Part shown: piece after piece, positions 7,888 to 17,656 of the stretch
Layout of the letters: every line of letters begins with the position of its first letter
Position numbering within the stretch: position 1 is the stretch's first letter
DNA from: Desulfopila sp. IMCC35008
Lineage (GTDB): Bacteria > Desulfobacterota > Desulfobulbia > Desulfobulbales > Desulfocapsaceae
DNA length: 64,000 nucleotides
Direction: 5' to 3'
Assembly (NCBI RefSeq): GCF_010646885.2
Contig: NZ_CP050700.1
Coordinates: forward strand, 6,144,001-6,208,000
Notes under the pieces: generated by a model
Told to the model about the DNA's origin: nothing
What the model saw: the letters and a program-made list of their open reading frames with translations, nothing else
The model's database searches: none
Made by a program: the position numbers and the translations under genes

Positions 7888-9809
7888 CAATTTTCCATTG
7901 TGTAGAAATGAATGGTTGTGTCAACCGTCGTTGTTTGACCGTCCTGGTATTGATAGAGGGCGGCAACCTTCTTTTCTTTTCTCTCTTTTTCGTAAAGCGC
8001 CTCGTACAGGTCGTGGTATTTTTCGGAGACAAATTTTCGGCGTATTTTCCCTGTTTTGGTGAGTTCACCGTCATCCATGTCGAGCAGTTTGTACAGGTTG
8101 GCAAATCGGTGGATCTTAAAATGATCTTTTTCAGCGTTGCGATTAATTGCGGCAACTTCTCCCTGAATCAGTTCAGCAACCTCCGGCAGGCCGGCAAGAT
8201 CCATGTAGGTGCTAAAGGAGATGCCCCTGTCCTCGGCCCACTTGCCGACAACAATGGGATCGACATTGATGAGTGCCGTAACAAATTCTCTCTTATCGCC
8301 GAAAATTACCGCTTCCTTGATGTAGGGACTGAACTTTAGACGGTTCTCAAGGAACATGGGACTGAACATCTCACCGTCGCTGGTGTGCATGACATCGGAG
8401 ATACGGTCGATGACCACAAGGTGGCCATTCTCATCAATATAGCCGGCATCTCCGGAGTGGAGCCAGCCGCCCTCCAGTAACTCCTCTGTTTTTTCAGGCA
8501 GATCGTAATAGCCGGGGGTGACGGAATCGGAACGAGATAGAATTTCTCCTTCATCCGATATCCTGCATTCTGTGCCCGGCAGTGGTTTACCGACTGTATC
8601 GGGGCGGACATCGCCATCACGGTGCATATAGGCGATGCCGACGATCTCGGTCTGGCCATAAATCTGTTTAAGGTTGACACCAATGGCCTGGTAAAAAGTG
8701 AAAAGCTCGGGGCCCAGGGCGGCACCGCCGGTGTAGGCCCTTCGCAATCGCAGAAAACCTATCTGGTTGACAAGCGGCCTGAAAATCATCTGTTTACCCA
8801 GCCAGGCGAGAATTTTCAGTTTTGCGGGCATCTTCCTGCCGGTCATCCGGTACCCGGCCGCTTCTTCTCCCACCTTCATGAAATAGTTGTAAACCATGCG
8901 ATTGAACCAGTAGGATTCATCAATCTTGAGCCATATCTGAGAACGTATGGTTTCATATATTCTCGGAGCACCGAACATGAAGTGAGGCCCGATTTCCTTT
9001 AAGTCTTCCATGCTGGTTTCCACCGATTCCGGGAAATTGAGGGATATCCCTGTGGCCATGGCCACCCCGAAGGAGTTCATCTGTTCACCGATCCAGGCAA
9101 AGGGCAGGAAGCTGAGGTATTCATCGGTATCTTCGAGCGGGTCAACCTCGGTGAGCTGCAAGCCCATATTGATGTAATTCTTATGGGTCAGCATGGCCCC
9201 TTTGGGCAGTCCCGTGGTTCCGGAGGTGAGGCAAAAATGACAGACGTCGTCCGGTTTGCCTTCGTCGACTAATTTTTCAAATATGTCCGGTTCTTCTTTG
9301 AAAACTTTCTCTCCGTGCTTGTAGAGCTCGTCAATAAACATGAACCAGCTGTCACTCTGGTAACTCCTCATGCCTCGTGGGTCTTCATAAATTACTTTTT
9401 CGACCAGCGGGATTTTTTCCCTTACTTCGGCTACCTTGTCTACCTGTTCCTGATCACTACAGAAAACAACCGAGACCTTGAGGTAGTTGAGGATGCCTTC
9501 TATTTCCTCGGGCAGGCTTGTCTGGTAAATTGCAGCCGAAAGACCACCTACGGCCTGAGCGCCTATTGCAATGAAAAGAGCCTCGGGGATGTTGTCGCTG
9601 ATGATGGCAATTTTATCGCCCTTGCCGAAGCCGATCTCCCGTAAGCCCAGTCCTGTTTTGCGGACATATTCGTAATAGTGTTTCCAGGTATAACTGTTCC
9701 AGCAGCCGAAATCCTTTTCCCGCAGGGCGACCTTGTCACCCGTTTCCTTCATTCGCCAGCGCAGGAGCTGCGGTATGCTAAACCGGAGTAAGTCCTTATT
9801 GTCTTTCAT
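7887..9809 (-). CDS. Long-chain-type acyl-CoA synthetase (AMP-forming)
   Basis: 640 residues of the large acyl-CoA synthetase type (FadD15/ACSL-like). All core motifs look intact: phosphate loop LTSGTTGLPKGAMLTH, A5 YGQTEIVG, A7 HSGDAGYIDENG, and the C-terminal catalytic lysine in TKTGKIRR. It should convert a carboxylic acid to its acyl-CoA with ATP, in the cytoplasm. It lies between livG and livH, 6 bp after livG and overlapping livH by one base, so transport and CoA activation of the same compound is likely. Large synthetases of this type with liv genes are known from bacteria that use aromatic or branched acids; the substrate cannot be read from sequence. Confidence 0.9.
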   Translation of the reverse strand: MKDNKDLLRFSIPQLLRWRMKETGDKVALREKDFGCWNSYTWKHYYEYVRKTGLGLREIGFGKGDKIAIISDNIPEALFIAIGAQAVGGLSAAIYQTSLPEEIEGILNYLKVSVVFCSDQEQVDKVAEVREKIPLVEKVIYEDPRGMRSYQSDSWFMFIDELYKHGEKVFKEEPDIFEKLVDEGKPDDVCHFCLTSGTTGLPKGAMLTHKNYINMGLQLTEVDPLEDTDEYLSFLPFAWIGEQMNSFGVAMATGISLNFPESVETSMEDLKEIGPHFMFGAPRIYETIRSQIWLKIDESYWFNRMVYNYFMKVGEEAAGYRMTGRKMPAKLKILAWLGKQMIFRPLVNQIGFLRLRRAYTGGAALGPELFTFYQAIGVNLKQIYGQTEIVGIAYMHRDGDVRPDTVGKPLPGTECRISDEGEILSRSDSVTPGYYDLPEKTEELLEGGWLHSGDAGYIDENGHLVVIDRISDVMHTSDGEMFSPMFLENRLKFSPYIKEAVIFGDKREFVTALINVDPIVVGKWAEDRGISFSTYMDLAGLPEVAELIQGEVAAINRNAEKDHFKIHRFANLYKLLDMDDGELTKTGKIRRKFVSEKYHDLYEALYEKERKEKKVAALYQYQDGQTTTVDTTIHFYTMEN

Positions 9810-9815
9810 GGAAAA

Positions 9816-10577
9816 CTATTCTTCTCCAATATAGGCTTCGATCACTTTCGGGTTCGATGCTACCTCTCTGGGAGTGCCGGAACCGATAAGTTGCCCGAAG
9901 TCGAGTACGTATATCTGGTCCGAGATATCCATCACCACACCAAGGTCGTGTTCCACCAGTACTACGGTAATGTCCCATTCCTTCTTCAGGTCAAGGATGA
10001 AGCGGACGATATCCTCTTTTTCCTCTATATTCATGCCTGCCATGGGCTCATCGAGCAGCAGTAGTTTGGGGGCAAGAGTGAGTGCCCGGGCGACCTCTAC
10101 CCGTTTCTGAACACCGTAACTTAAGTTGCCAACCATCTGTTTTCTGTAAGGTTCCAGTTCCATAAAGTCGATAACCTTTTCCACATAGGACCGGTTTTCA
10201 GCTTCAACCCTTGAGGCTTTACCCCAAAATACAAGTGCATGGAAAAATGAGTATGTCAGTTTCTGGTGGCGGGCCAGTAAAAGGTTATCGAGAACTGAGA
10301 GACCGCTAAACAGCTCGAGGTTCTGGAAGGCGCGGGCAACACCCAGATTTGAAACCTGGTGGGGAGAGGCGTTGGTTAGTTCCTTGTTGCCGTAGTGTAT
10401 CTTTCCTTCGGTGGGGTGGTAAAAACCGGATATACAGTTGAGTATACTGGTTTTACCCGCACCATTCGGGCCGATGATAGAGGTGATGAGACCGGGTTCA
10501 ATATTGATATTGACCCGGGTCAGGGCGTTGAGCCCGCCAAAGGAAAGGGTGACTGCTGAAACGATGAGTTGCGTCAT
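9816..10577 (-). CDS. livG: Branched-chain amino acid-type ABC transporter ATPase LivG
   Basis: 253 residues with Walker A GPNGAGKTS, signature LSYGVQKRVEVARAL (in place of LSYGQQRRLEIARAL) and Walker B LLLLDEPMAGMN, followed by the LivG-specific stretch NIEEKEDIVRFILDLKKEWDITVVLVEHDLGVVMDISD. It is the first gene of the minus-strand operon livG-acs-livH-livM-livJ-livF-usp-acs-like. A promoter presumably lies in 10578-10689, but no convincing -35/-10 pair was picked out. Confidence 0.93.
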   Translation of the reverse strand: MTQLIVSAVTLSFGGLNALTRVNINIEPGLITSIIGPNGAGKTSILNCISGFYHPTEGKIHYGNKELTNASPHQVSNLGVARAFQNLELFSGLSVLDNLLLARHQKLTYSFFHALVFWGKASRVEAENRSYVEKVIDFMELEPYRKQMVGNLSYGVQKRVEVARALTLAPKLLLLDEPMAGMNIEEKEDIVRFILDLKKEWDITVVLVEHDLGVVMDISDQIYVLDFGQLIGSGTPREVASNPKVIEAYIGEE

Positions 10578-10689
10578 AGAGTGTTCCGAATCTCTTTGGT
10601 ACAGTTTTGTCAGGAGTTACTGTTAGAATACTGAAAAACGACACAATATCAAGTTTATAAAATAGTGGTAAAATAGTGGCATATACCTA

Positions 10690-12273
10690 CTATTTATCCA
10701 TGGCCATAAGATGCGACCGGAGGTTGATTTTTTTGTTCTTTATTCCTAGTTTGCGCCTGATGTTATGGCGGTGAAAGAGAATTGTGTTTTTAGAAACCAA
10801 AAGAATATCAGCAATTTCCTTGTTGGTCTTGCCTTCCTTGACAAGACTTGCCACCCGGATCTCAACAGGGGTGAGTTGGGCCAGGCCTGAGGAAAGTTTA
10901 TCGATGAAAGGGGAGACAATGTTATTGATATTGGTCTCAATGATTTTGGCCAGTGTCTTTTGTTCCGTCCCCATGCGGCCCTGGGTGAATCGTTGCAGGT
11001 ATGGGTTTACCAGTTCCTGTACGTTTTGGAGGACAATTCTGCCCAGTTCTTTCCTGTCATCTTCGCGCTGCTTCAACAGCACCCTGAGAGCCGTATTGAC
11101 TTCTTCAAGATGGTTGGATTGGGACTGGAGCTCCTTTTCCCTCTTCTTGAGGGCTTTTTCTGCCCGCTTACGATCTTCTATTTCCTGGCCAAGTTTGATA
11201 TTGGTCTTTTCCAACTCGATAGTTCGTTCTGCCACCAGTTCCTCAAGTTGGTTGCGGTATTTTTCAAGTTCATCTTCGATTCGCTTCTGACCACTGATAT
11301 CCCGCATAGTGACGATGTTGCCCAGCGGTTTGCCTTCCTCATCCTGGTAGAGTGTCGAACTGAGCTGGACATCCAGTATTTCTCCGTCCTTGGTGAGTCT
11401 TTTTGTCTCAAAAAGATGTATTTTCTGGCCGCTCAACATACGTTCAATTGCGGCTTTTGTTTCAGGTATACTGTCTGGTGGAACAAAGTCTATCTGTTTA
11501 CCCAGAAGCTCATCTCTTGATAATTTAAAGGTTTGTTCAAAGGCCGGGTTTACATAGGTTGCAACGCCCTGCATGTCGTAAACGACAATAGGGTCGGGGG
11601 AGGATTCCAGGAATGTGCGATAGCGGTTTTCACTTTCCCGCCAAAAAGCCTCTGTCCTCTTTCTCTCAACGAGCTCATGACGGACATCCGCATAGAGTTG
11701 AGCTTTCTCAAGGGCTATTAGTGCCAGGGCGGCAAATCGTTCCAGGGTGGCAATGTCTTCGGGATCAAAAGTTTTCTTCTCCTCAACATGGGCAAGGCCG
11801 ATGACACCATGAACCTCGGATTCAGATTTAAGCGGAATGCCCATAATTGAACGGAGCTGATCAAGTATCTTGTCTGTCAGGCGTCCCTCCCATGTCTGGT
11901 AATCGTCTACCACCAGGGGTTTCTCAGCCTGCCAGACGCGGCCGCCCATCCCTTCACCAATGGAAACTTTACGGCCGAGCTGGCTCTTGAAAAAGCCCAT
12001 GCCCATTTTCATGGTCATCGTTTTTTCACCGGGGGTGAGCAGATAGATATAACCATGAGTCGTATCGTTCAGTGAAGCTGCCCGCTCGAGGATATTCTCA
12101 AGCAGTTCTTCTTTATCAAGTCTGTCAAGTAAGCCGAGTGACGTATCGTGAAGAGCCTTCAACGAATCATTCTGGCGATGGAAAACCGCTTCCGCGGCTT
12201 TAAGTCTCTTGAATTCAAGATTAAGATTTTCAATCTGGCGGGTCAGGTCGCTGTAGGAGGGTTTGAAGGCCAT
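10690..12273 (-). CDS. GAF-PAS sensory transcriptional regulator with LuxR-type HTH
   Basis: 527 residues. Order: an N-terminal coiled segment (1-45), a GAF domain (about 60-195), a PAS domain (about 215-330, ESENRYRTFLESSPDPIVVYDMQG, followed by a PAC-like VTMRDISGQKR), a long coiled coil (about 330-410), and a C-terminal LuxR/GerE helix-turn-helix (LTPVEIRVASLVKEGKTNKEIADILLVSKNTILFHRHNIRRKLGI). There is no histidine-kinase domain, so this is a one-component cytoplasmic regulator whose GAF and PAS domains bind unknown ligands. Such PAS-LuxR proteins are frequent in sulfate reducers. It ends 113 bp upstream of livG on the same strand, so it may control the liv operon, though that is only positional. 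Confidence 0.88.
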   Translation of the reverse strand: MAFKPSYSDLTRQIENLNLEFKRLKAAEAVFHRQNDSLKALHDTSLGLLDRLDKEELLENILERAASLNDTTHGYIYLLTPGEKTMTMKMGMGFFKSQLGRKVSIGEGMGGRVWQAEKPLVVDDYQTWEGRLTDKILDQLRSIMGIPLKSESEVHGVIGLAHVEEKKTFDPEDIATLERFAALALIALEKAQLYADVRHELVERKRTEAFWRESENRYRTFLESSPDPIVVYDMQGVATYVNPAFEQTFKLSRDELLGKQIDFVPPDSIPETKAAIERMLSGQKIHLFETKRLTKDGEILDVQLSSTLYQDEEGKPLGNIVTMRDISGQKRIEDELEKYRNQLEELVAERTIELEKTNIKLGQEIEDRKRAEKALKKREKELQSQSNHLEEVNTALRVLLKQREDDRKELGRIVLQNVQELVNPYLQRFTQGRMGTEQKTLAKIIETNINNIVSPFIDKLSSGLAQLTPVEIRVASLVKEGKTNKEIADILLVSKNTILFHRHNIRRKLGIKNKKINLRSHLMAMDK

Positions 12274-12424
12274 TTTCAGTATTGCATCATTTTAAGGCAT
12301 AGAAGTTGTGTAAGAATGAGCAGTCAAATTGTATCATACTCTAATGAGCCAGACATCATAAACAGTAAATGTCGGCCCTGCTGGCAGGAAGGCTTTTTGA
12401 GCCAATGTCATACGGGTAACGGAG

Positions 12425-14263
12425 CTATTCTTCAGTAAATGGCATATGACTCGCGGCAACAGCTGACCGCAACGCTACTATTAACTGCATGAGCAGATGC
12501 TTGAATTCTATGCTAAGAGGTATTGCCCGGTATTTATAAATGTTTCGTACAATATCATGGTGACCCTCCAGGGTGTTCCTGGCCATCAGGTCAAGCGCCA
12601 GATGAAATTCGTTGTGGCAGTTTTCAAGCCTCAGTTGAAGTTCTTTATCTGCATCCAGGTGGTGTACCCAATCCAACAAGAGACTGAACGGGCAGCTGGG
12701 CAGCGGGTGTGGTTGCGGTTTTTCAATAATGCCTGTTAATACCTGAGAAACACCTGAAAGTGAGTTCAGGTGAATAACCCAGGAGTCCCAAAGGAAGATT
12801 TCGAGTTCGTTCACATACTGAAGGGTGAGGGGGGTATCATCCGGTTTTTGGGGGAGTGTTGATGTTGGTTTTGTGCTGGCAACAGTCACATTTGCTACGC
12901 CCGCCCCGGCAACTTTTTCAAGAACAGATCCATGGAGCAGCAGTGAAAAAATTTTCCGATTCCTGGGTGGGCCAAGAACGATGAGGTCACATGAGATTTC
13001 CCGAGCGGTATCGAGGATCACATCGGCGGGGTCTCCGGTTTTGAGTCTTATGACGGGATAGAGCTCGTACCTGTTGAACGTTGCAATGGCTTCTTCGAGT
13101 CGTTTATTCAAATTATCCTGTGTCCGTTTCCTGGCGCGGGTGACATGATCGGATGAGTCTTCTTCAAGTACATGGAGGAGGGTTATTTCTGCACCGTTAA
13201 TAAGGGCTTCGTGTTTCAGGTGTTCAATTATCAGTTGAAAATTGTCGCTGTTGGCAATACAACCGAGAATACATTTTTTATGCTGAGGAGGGGGGAGCAT
13301 AAACGGGGTATTATTTATAGTGTCAAGATGATGGGATGATTGCTTGATTGAAAGCAGTGAAACGGGTCTGGACGTTTGCCTCCCCACTGCCGTGGGCGGT
13401 ACGGATTGGTAACCGGCAAGAGCCACGGCAAATTCAATGGCGGTTTGGTATCGTTTACCGGGATCTGCGGCGAGGGCTTTAAGTATTACCTCCTGGACTG
13501 TCGGGGGCATATCGTGGTTATGGTGGCGCGGGGGTACAGGTGGCTTTATAAGCCGTTGTTTCAGTTCATTGAGATCTGTTGACTTTGGGTAGGGGAGATT
13601 GCCGGTCAGCATCTCGTATACAACAACGCCCAAACTGTATATATCGCTCTGGTAGCAGGATCGATTGCCGCACAGTTGTTCCGGCGAAATATAGTATGCG
13701 CTCCCCTCGGGTTCCTTGAAATCCTTGCTCAGTAAATCCTCTGTGCCGATTTGCCGGGCAATGCCAAAATCGATAATTCTAATATTGTTGTTTCTGGTTA
13801 TCAGGATGTTCTCCGGTTTCAAATCCAGATGTATAATCCTGTGGCTGTGGAGGTAGTGCAGAGCGTCCGCCACTTGTTGACATAGCTGAAGTGTCTCTAT
13901 AAGTGAGACAGTCCCTTGTTCGTCTATTCTCTGCCGCAGGGTTATTCCCTCGATATATTCAAGGATCAGGTAGGAATGGGTTTGGAGGCGATTGAGATAC
14001 CTGACGATGAAAGGGTGATCAAGGTGGTGGGAAATGTTTGTTTCGTTCTGGTGGTGGTAGAGTAGCGAAGGTTGGGAAAGGATATCTTCACGCGGAACTT
14101 TCAGCACCACAACGTCCTGATACACAACATCTTTTGCAATATAAATGTTTGCCACACCACCAGATCGCACATGTTGAACTATCTGGAAGTTGTCGAGTAT
14201 GTCTCCCGGTTGCAGCTGTTTCATGTTGTCATAGCCTGGATGAATGTCCCAGCTTCTCATCAT
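12425..14263 (-). CDS. Ser/Thr protein kinase fused to UspA and a CZB-like zinc domain
   Basis: 612 residues in three parts. A Hanks-type kinase domain spans about 20-285: glycine-rich loop with SGGVANIYIA, Lys at 55 (VVLKV), catalytic loop HLDLKPEN at 145-152, DFG at 165-167, SPE near 193-195. The usual HRD is HLD, making this a non-RD kinase. A UspA-like domain covers about 328-463. The C-terminal part (about 485-600) has His498, Cys524, His550 and His554 in the spacing of the chemoreceptor zinc-binding (CZB) domain. No membrane span is seen, so it should be cytoplasmic. CZB domains sense zinc or hypochlorous acid in known receptors; joining one to a kinase is unusual. The start is uncertain: the ATG pair at 14263/14260 lacks a clear ribosome site, and Met14 (14224) is an alternative. 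Confidence 0.85.
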   Translation of the reverse strand: MMRSWDIHPGYDNMKQLQPGDILDNFQIVQHVRSGGVANIYIAKDVVYQDVVVLKVPREDILSQPSLLYHHQNETNISHHLDHPFIVRYLNRLQTHSYLILEYIEGITLRQRIDEQGTVSLIETLQLCQQVADALHYLHSHRIIHLDLKPENILITRNNNIRIIDFGIARQIGTEDLLSKDFKEPEGSAYYISPEQLCGNRSCYQSDIYSLGVVVYEMLTGNLPYPKSTDLNELKQRLIKPPVPPRHHNHDMPPTVQEVILKALAADPGKRYQTAIEFAVALAGYQSVPPTAVGRQTSRPVSLLSIKQSSHHLDTINNTPFMLPPPQHKKCILGCIANSDNFQLIIEHLKHEALINGAEITLLHVLEEDSSDHVTRARKRTQDNLNKRLEEAIATFNRYELYPVIRLKTGDPADVILDTAREISCDLIVLGPPRNRKIFSLLLHGSVLEKVAGAGVANVTVASTKPTSTLPQKPDDTPLTLQYVNELEIFLWDSWVIHLNSLSGVSQVLTGIIEKPQPHPLPSCPFSLLLDWVHHLDADKELQLRLENCHNEFHLALDLMARNTLEGHHDIVRNIYKYRAIPLSIEFKHLLMQLIVALRSAVAASHMPFTEE

Positions 14264-14442
14264 TTATTATTCTTGATACATGGTGTTGAATTTGCACACT
14301 TTTGTGTATGATACAATATGTCGCGTCCCTATTCCAGTGGCGTTGATGTATACTTTTCAGAAATGAATCGTTTAAAGGGTGCCTTGAAAAATTGTTGCAT
14401 CGAAAAATATTATATTTTATCAGGAGCCTATAAGCAGGAAGC

Positions 14443-15885
14443 ATGAAAATATCACTTCACTATAAACTTTTTGGTGCCTTCCTGGCGGCGATCCTGGCTG
14501 TTGTTGTCTATATGGCGCTGGTCATGCAATGGAGTTTTGATCGCGGTTTCCTCAACTACGTCAGCATGGTTGAGCATGAACAGCTAGAGAGAATGGCCGA
14601 TGGTCTGGAGGAATATTACGCCAGGGAGAAGGGGTGGCAGGGGTTGCAGGTTGATCCGGTACGGATCTTTCGGGTGATAATCGCCAGTTATCCGGAGGGA
14701 AGACGAAAAGAACGCCTGCAGAAGAAAATACAAGATTTTAATCAGGATTCATTTACCTTGCCATCAGGTCCATTGCCAAGTGGCGAGCGATTGCCATTTT
14801 TTTTAAGGATCTTTCTGCTTGATGAACACAAAGAGATAGTTGTTGGCTATGATCCTGAGCCCGAACATACTGAGCGGATCGATATGTACTACCAGAATAG
14901 GGTGGTGGGTACCCTGGGAGTCCACTTTGTCAGGAATCTGTCGGAAAGCCACCAGCTGCTATTTGCCCGGAAGCACAAGGGCGTGCTGGTACTGGTTGCG
15001 GTGGCGGGTTTTCTGTTGGCAGCCGGTTTATCTCTGCCTTTTTCTCATCGCATGACCAGACCCATCAGGCAGCTTGCTGCCGGTACCAGGGCTCTTGCGT
15101 CGGGGCGGTATGAAACAAGAATCCGGGTGGAATCAGGTGATGAGCTTGGCCAGCTTTCTCATGATTTTAACAAACTTGCTGAGATACTGGAGAAAAACAG
15201 GAAATCGAGGAGCAGCTGGTTTGCTGACATCTCCCATGAGTTGAGGACGCCGCTTTCTATATTGCAGGGGAAGATCGAAGCGTTGCAGGATGGAGTTTTC
15301 TGTCCGGATCAGGAAATGCTGGGAACTCTGCACAGGGAGGTAACCCATCTTGGACGGTTGGTGGATGATCTCTACCAGCTTTCTTTGTCCGACCAGGGGG
15401 CAATGTCGTATTATCGTGTCGAAGTAGAGCCGTGCTGGGCATTGGAACAGGCCCTTGACTCGCTGGGAAATGAACGGGAGGCGAAAAAGCTCGCTCTTGA
15501 AATATCGATCAAGGTGGAAGGGCATATCACACTGTTTGCTGATAACGAGCGATTAAAACAACTCTTTACAAACCTGCTTTCCAACTCTATACGCTATACA
15601 GATCAGGGTGGTGTGATCAGGGTTACAGTCGAATCGGATCATGAGAAGGTTACATACAATATTGAAGATAGTTCCCCATCGGTTCCCGCAGAGAGTATGA
15701 AAAAACTATTCAACAGGTTGTACAGGGTGGAGGGTTCCAGAAGCCGGGACCTTGGTGGTGCCGGGCTCGGGCTTTCCATCTGCCGGAATATTGTTACGGC
15801 GCATGGAGGTAAGATCGAGGCGCATCCATCACCGCTTGGTGGACTGCAAATAAAAGTTATCTTACCCGTTTCGGAACAGGTATGA
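14443..15885 (+). CDS. BaeS-like sensor histidine kinase
   Basis: 480 residues. An N-terminal membrane span (about 8-30), a periplasmic sensor region (to about 180), a second span (about 183-200), HAMP (RMTRPIRQLAAGTRALASGRYETRI), a HisKA box with the phospho-acceptor His in DISHELRTPLSIL, and HATPase motifs N (LLSNSIRYTD) and G (GGAGLGLSICRNI). The layout resembles BaeS, an envelope-stress sensor of the inner membrane. It overlaps the response-regulator gene by four bases (ATGA), so the two proteins form a pair. Divergent from the kinase-UspA gene; a promoter should lie in 14264-14442. Confidence 0.9.
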   Translation: MKISLHYKLFGAFLAAILAVVVYMALVMQWSFDRGFLNYVSMVEHEQLERMADGLEEYYAREKGWQGLQVDPVRIFRVIIASYPEGRRKERLQKKIQDFNQDSFTLPSGPLPSGERLPFFLRIFLLDEHKEIVVGYDPEPEHTERIDMYYQNRVVGTLGVHFVRNLSESHQLLFARKHKGVLVLVAVAGFLLAAGLSLPFSHRMTRPIRQLAAGTRALASGRYETRIRVESGDELGQLSHDFNKLAEILEKNRKSRSSWFADISHELRTPLSILQGKIEALQDGVFCPDQEMLGTLHREVTHLGRLVDDLYQLSLSDQGAMSYYRVEVEPCWALEQALDSLGNEREAKKLALEISIKVEGHITLFADNERLKQLFTNLLSNSIRYTDQGGVIRVTVESDHEKVTYNIEDSSPSVPAESMKKLFNRLYRVEGSRSRDLGGAGLGLSICRNIVTAHGGKIEAHPSPLGGLQIKVILPVSEQV

Positions 15886-16544
15886 GCACACATATCCTCA
15901 TTGTTGAAGATTCGCAGGAGCTGTCGGAACTGTTGTCCGCATACCTTGAACAGGCCGGCTTCAGGACATCGTGCCTGTATGAAGGGACAGGTGTGGAGGA
16001 ATATGTCCGGCTGCAGACACCGGACCTGGTGCTGCTGGACCTGATGCTGCCTGGAAAGGATGGGGTTGATATATGCCACGGGATCAGGACGTTTTCCCAG
16101 GTGCCGGTCATTATGGTTACAGCACGGGTGGAAGAGCGGGACCGACTTAACGGACTTGATATCGGGGCCGATGATTATATTTGTAAACCCTTTAGTCCGC
16201 GGGAGGTCGTGGCCAGGGTAAAAGCTGTTCTGAGGCGGACGGGTCCCCAGGGGCAGGAAGAAAAACTGTTACGGCTCGATCCTGACAAATTGCGGGCGGC
16301 AATAAATGGTGTGGAAATCGATTGCACGGTCGTCGAATTTGAGCTTTTGTCGATACTGGCAAACCATCCGGGCAGGGTCTTTTCGCGGGCGCAGCTGATA
16401 GAACAGATCTATCGGGACCAGCGTATGGTCAGTGATCGGACGGTTGACAGCCATGTGAAAAAATTACGGAAGAAAATTTCCCGGATATGTGAATTTGAGC
16501 TTATTCATTCCGTTTACAGTGCCGGGTATAAATATCAAGAATAG
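15882..16544 (+). CDS. OmpR/BaeR-family response regulator
   Basis: 220 residues. Receiver domain 1-120 with the acidic pair at the N-terminus (VEDSQEL), phospho-acceptor Asp in LVLLDLMLPGKDG, conserved Thr in MVTARVE and Lys in YICKPFSP. A winged-helix DNA-binding domain follows (about 130-220) with the recognition helix region DRTVDSHVKKLRKKI. It is translationally coupled to the sensor kinase by an ATGA overlap and should be phosphorylated by it. Target promoters are unknown; the DUF2721 gene 21 bp downstream may be in the same transcript. Confidence 0.92.
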   Translation: MSTHILIVEDSQELSELLSAYLEQAGFRTSCLYEGTGVEEYVRLQTPDLVLLDLMLPGKDGVDICHGIRTFSQVPVIMVTARVEERDRLNGLDIGADDYICKPFSPREVVARVKAVLRRTGPQGQEEKLLRLDPDKLRAAINGVEIDCTVVEFELLSILANHPGRVFSRAQLIEQIYRDQRMVSDRTVDSHVKKLRKKISRICEFELIHSVYSAGYKYQE

Positions 16545-16565
16545 TTATAACATTAGAGCGGATGC

Positions 16566-17072
16566 ATGGACATGATAGCTGGAGCGGCACAGATAGAATC
16601 GAATCCCTTTGTTGTACTCACCTTTATTGTTGCCCCGGCAATACTGACGAATGCCTCAGCATTGATGGTACTGAGTACCTCGAACCGGTTTGCCCGGGCG
16701 ATTGATCGTGCCCGTGAACTCTCTCGTCAGATAGAGGAGGCCATAAGGGAGAGTAATACCGAGTATGAACGTTTACACACCGAACTGCTCATTACCGAAA
16801 ACCGGGCGGTGCTTCTGTTGCGGGCCACACGTTCTTTCTATTTCTCGCTTGGCGCTTTTGCCTTTGCGGTTTTTGTGTCTCTTTTCGGAGCAGGGCTGGT
16901 CAGTATGGGATATCACGCGTTTGACCGCCTGCTCTCCTTGTCGGCAATTGCTTCGGTATTCTTTGCTGTCAGTGGTCTGGTGGTAGGATCGGTCCTGCTG
17001 TTCTATGAGACACGGTTGGTTGTCGGTATCCTGCAGGACCGCATCAAAAGACTCAACACCGGGAAAATATAA
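16566..17072 (+). CDS. DUF2721 family membrane protein
   Basis: 168 residues beginning MDMIAGAAQIESNPFVVLTFIVAPAILTNASALMVLSTSNRFARAIDRAREL, the characteristic opening of DUF2721. Three hydrophobic spans are visible: one near 20-40, and two in the second half (FSLGAFAFAVFVSLFGAGLV and LSLSAIASVFFAVSGLVVGSVLLF), with a charged helical stretch between. No biochemical role is known for the family. It closely follows the two-component pair. Confidence 0.8.
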   Translation: MDMIAGAAQIESNPFVVLTFIVAPAILTNASALMVLSTSNRFARAIDRARELSRQIEEAIRESNTEYERLHTELLITENRAVLLLRATRSFYFSLGAFAFAVFVSLFGAGLVSMGYHAFDRLLSLSAIASVFFAVSGLVVGSVLLFYETRLVVGILQDRIKRLNTGKI

Positions 17073-17087
17073 GGGTGCCGCTGTTTG

Positions 17088-17564
17088 TTAGCCCTGGAAA
17101 ATAAAGAATTTCCGAACCGCATAATTGATCATCACCGCTGTGACAATGTTGGTGCCGAAGGCGTAAGTGGTGAGGATGCCGAATCGCTTGATCAGGATAC
17201 CCATAAGGCTGGTACCGATAGCCATGCTTATGCCTGAGACAGCGTAGAAGAGCAGGATCTCGATGATGATATGATGACGTCCTGATTCAAAAACCCAGAG
17301 AATATTGGTAATATAGGCTACCATGTTCGCAAATATAAAAGCTGTAAAATTACTCAGCATCGAGTTGCGTGCCCGCTGGTAGTCGTTGATGTCTCGTATG
17401 TCGAGTTTGAACAGCCGCACCAGATGGTCTTTTGGCTGGAGCGCGGGAAAAATTTTCCAGGCGGTCAGGTGAAAAAAGAGGATATGGCTGGCTGTCGCAA
17501 GACCACCGGCCAGGGCGTATTTGATAAACTGGATGAAATTTTCGTTATGTAAAAGTTGTTCCAT
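17088..17564 (-). CDS. GtrA-family membrane protein
   Basis: 158 residues with four hydrophobic segments and the GtrA hallmarks FIKYALAGGLATASHILFFHL at the N-terminus, AFIFANMVAYITNILWVF in the middle and AVRKFFIF at the C-terminus. GtrA proteins are thought to move lipid-linked sugars across the inner membrane or assist surface-polysaccharide glycosylation. It converges with the DUF2721 gene and lies downstream of a minus-strand terminator, so it must use its own promoter. Confidence 0.85.
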   Translation of the reverse strand: MEQLLHNENFIQFIKYALAGGLATASHILFFHLTAWKIFPALQPKDHLVRLFKLDIRDINDYQRARNSMLSNFTAFIFANMVAYITNILWVFESGRHHIIIEILLFYAVSGISMAIGTSLMGILIKRFGILTTYAFGTNIVTAVMINYAVRKFFIFQG

Positions 17565-17656
17565 GATATCTCAACAATAAAAGGTACCCTGAAGGGAGTT
17601 TCAGATTTGGTGTGAGAGATACCAGAAACGGTGGCTGAGTGCCAGGAGTATTATTC

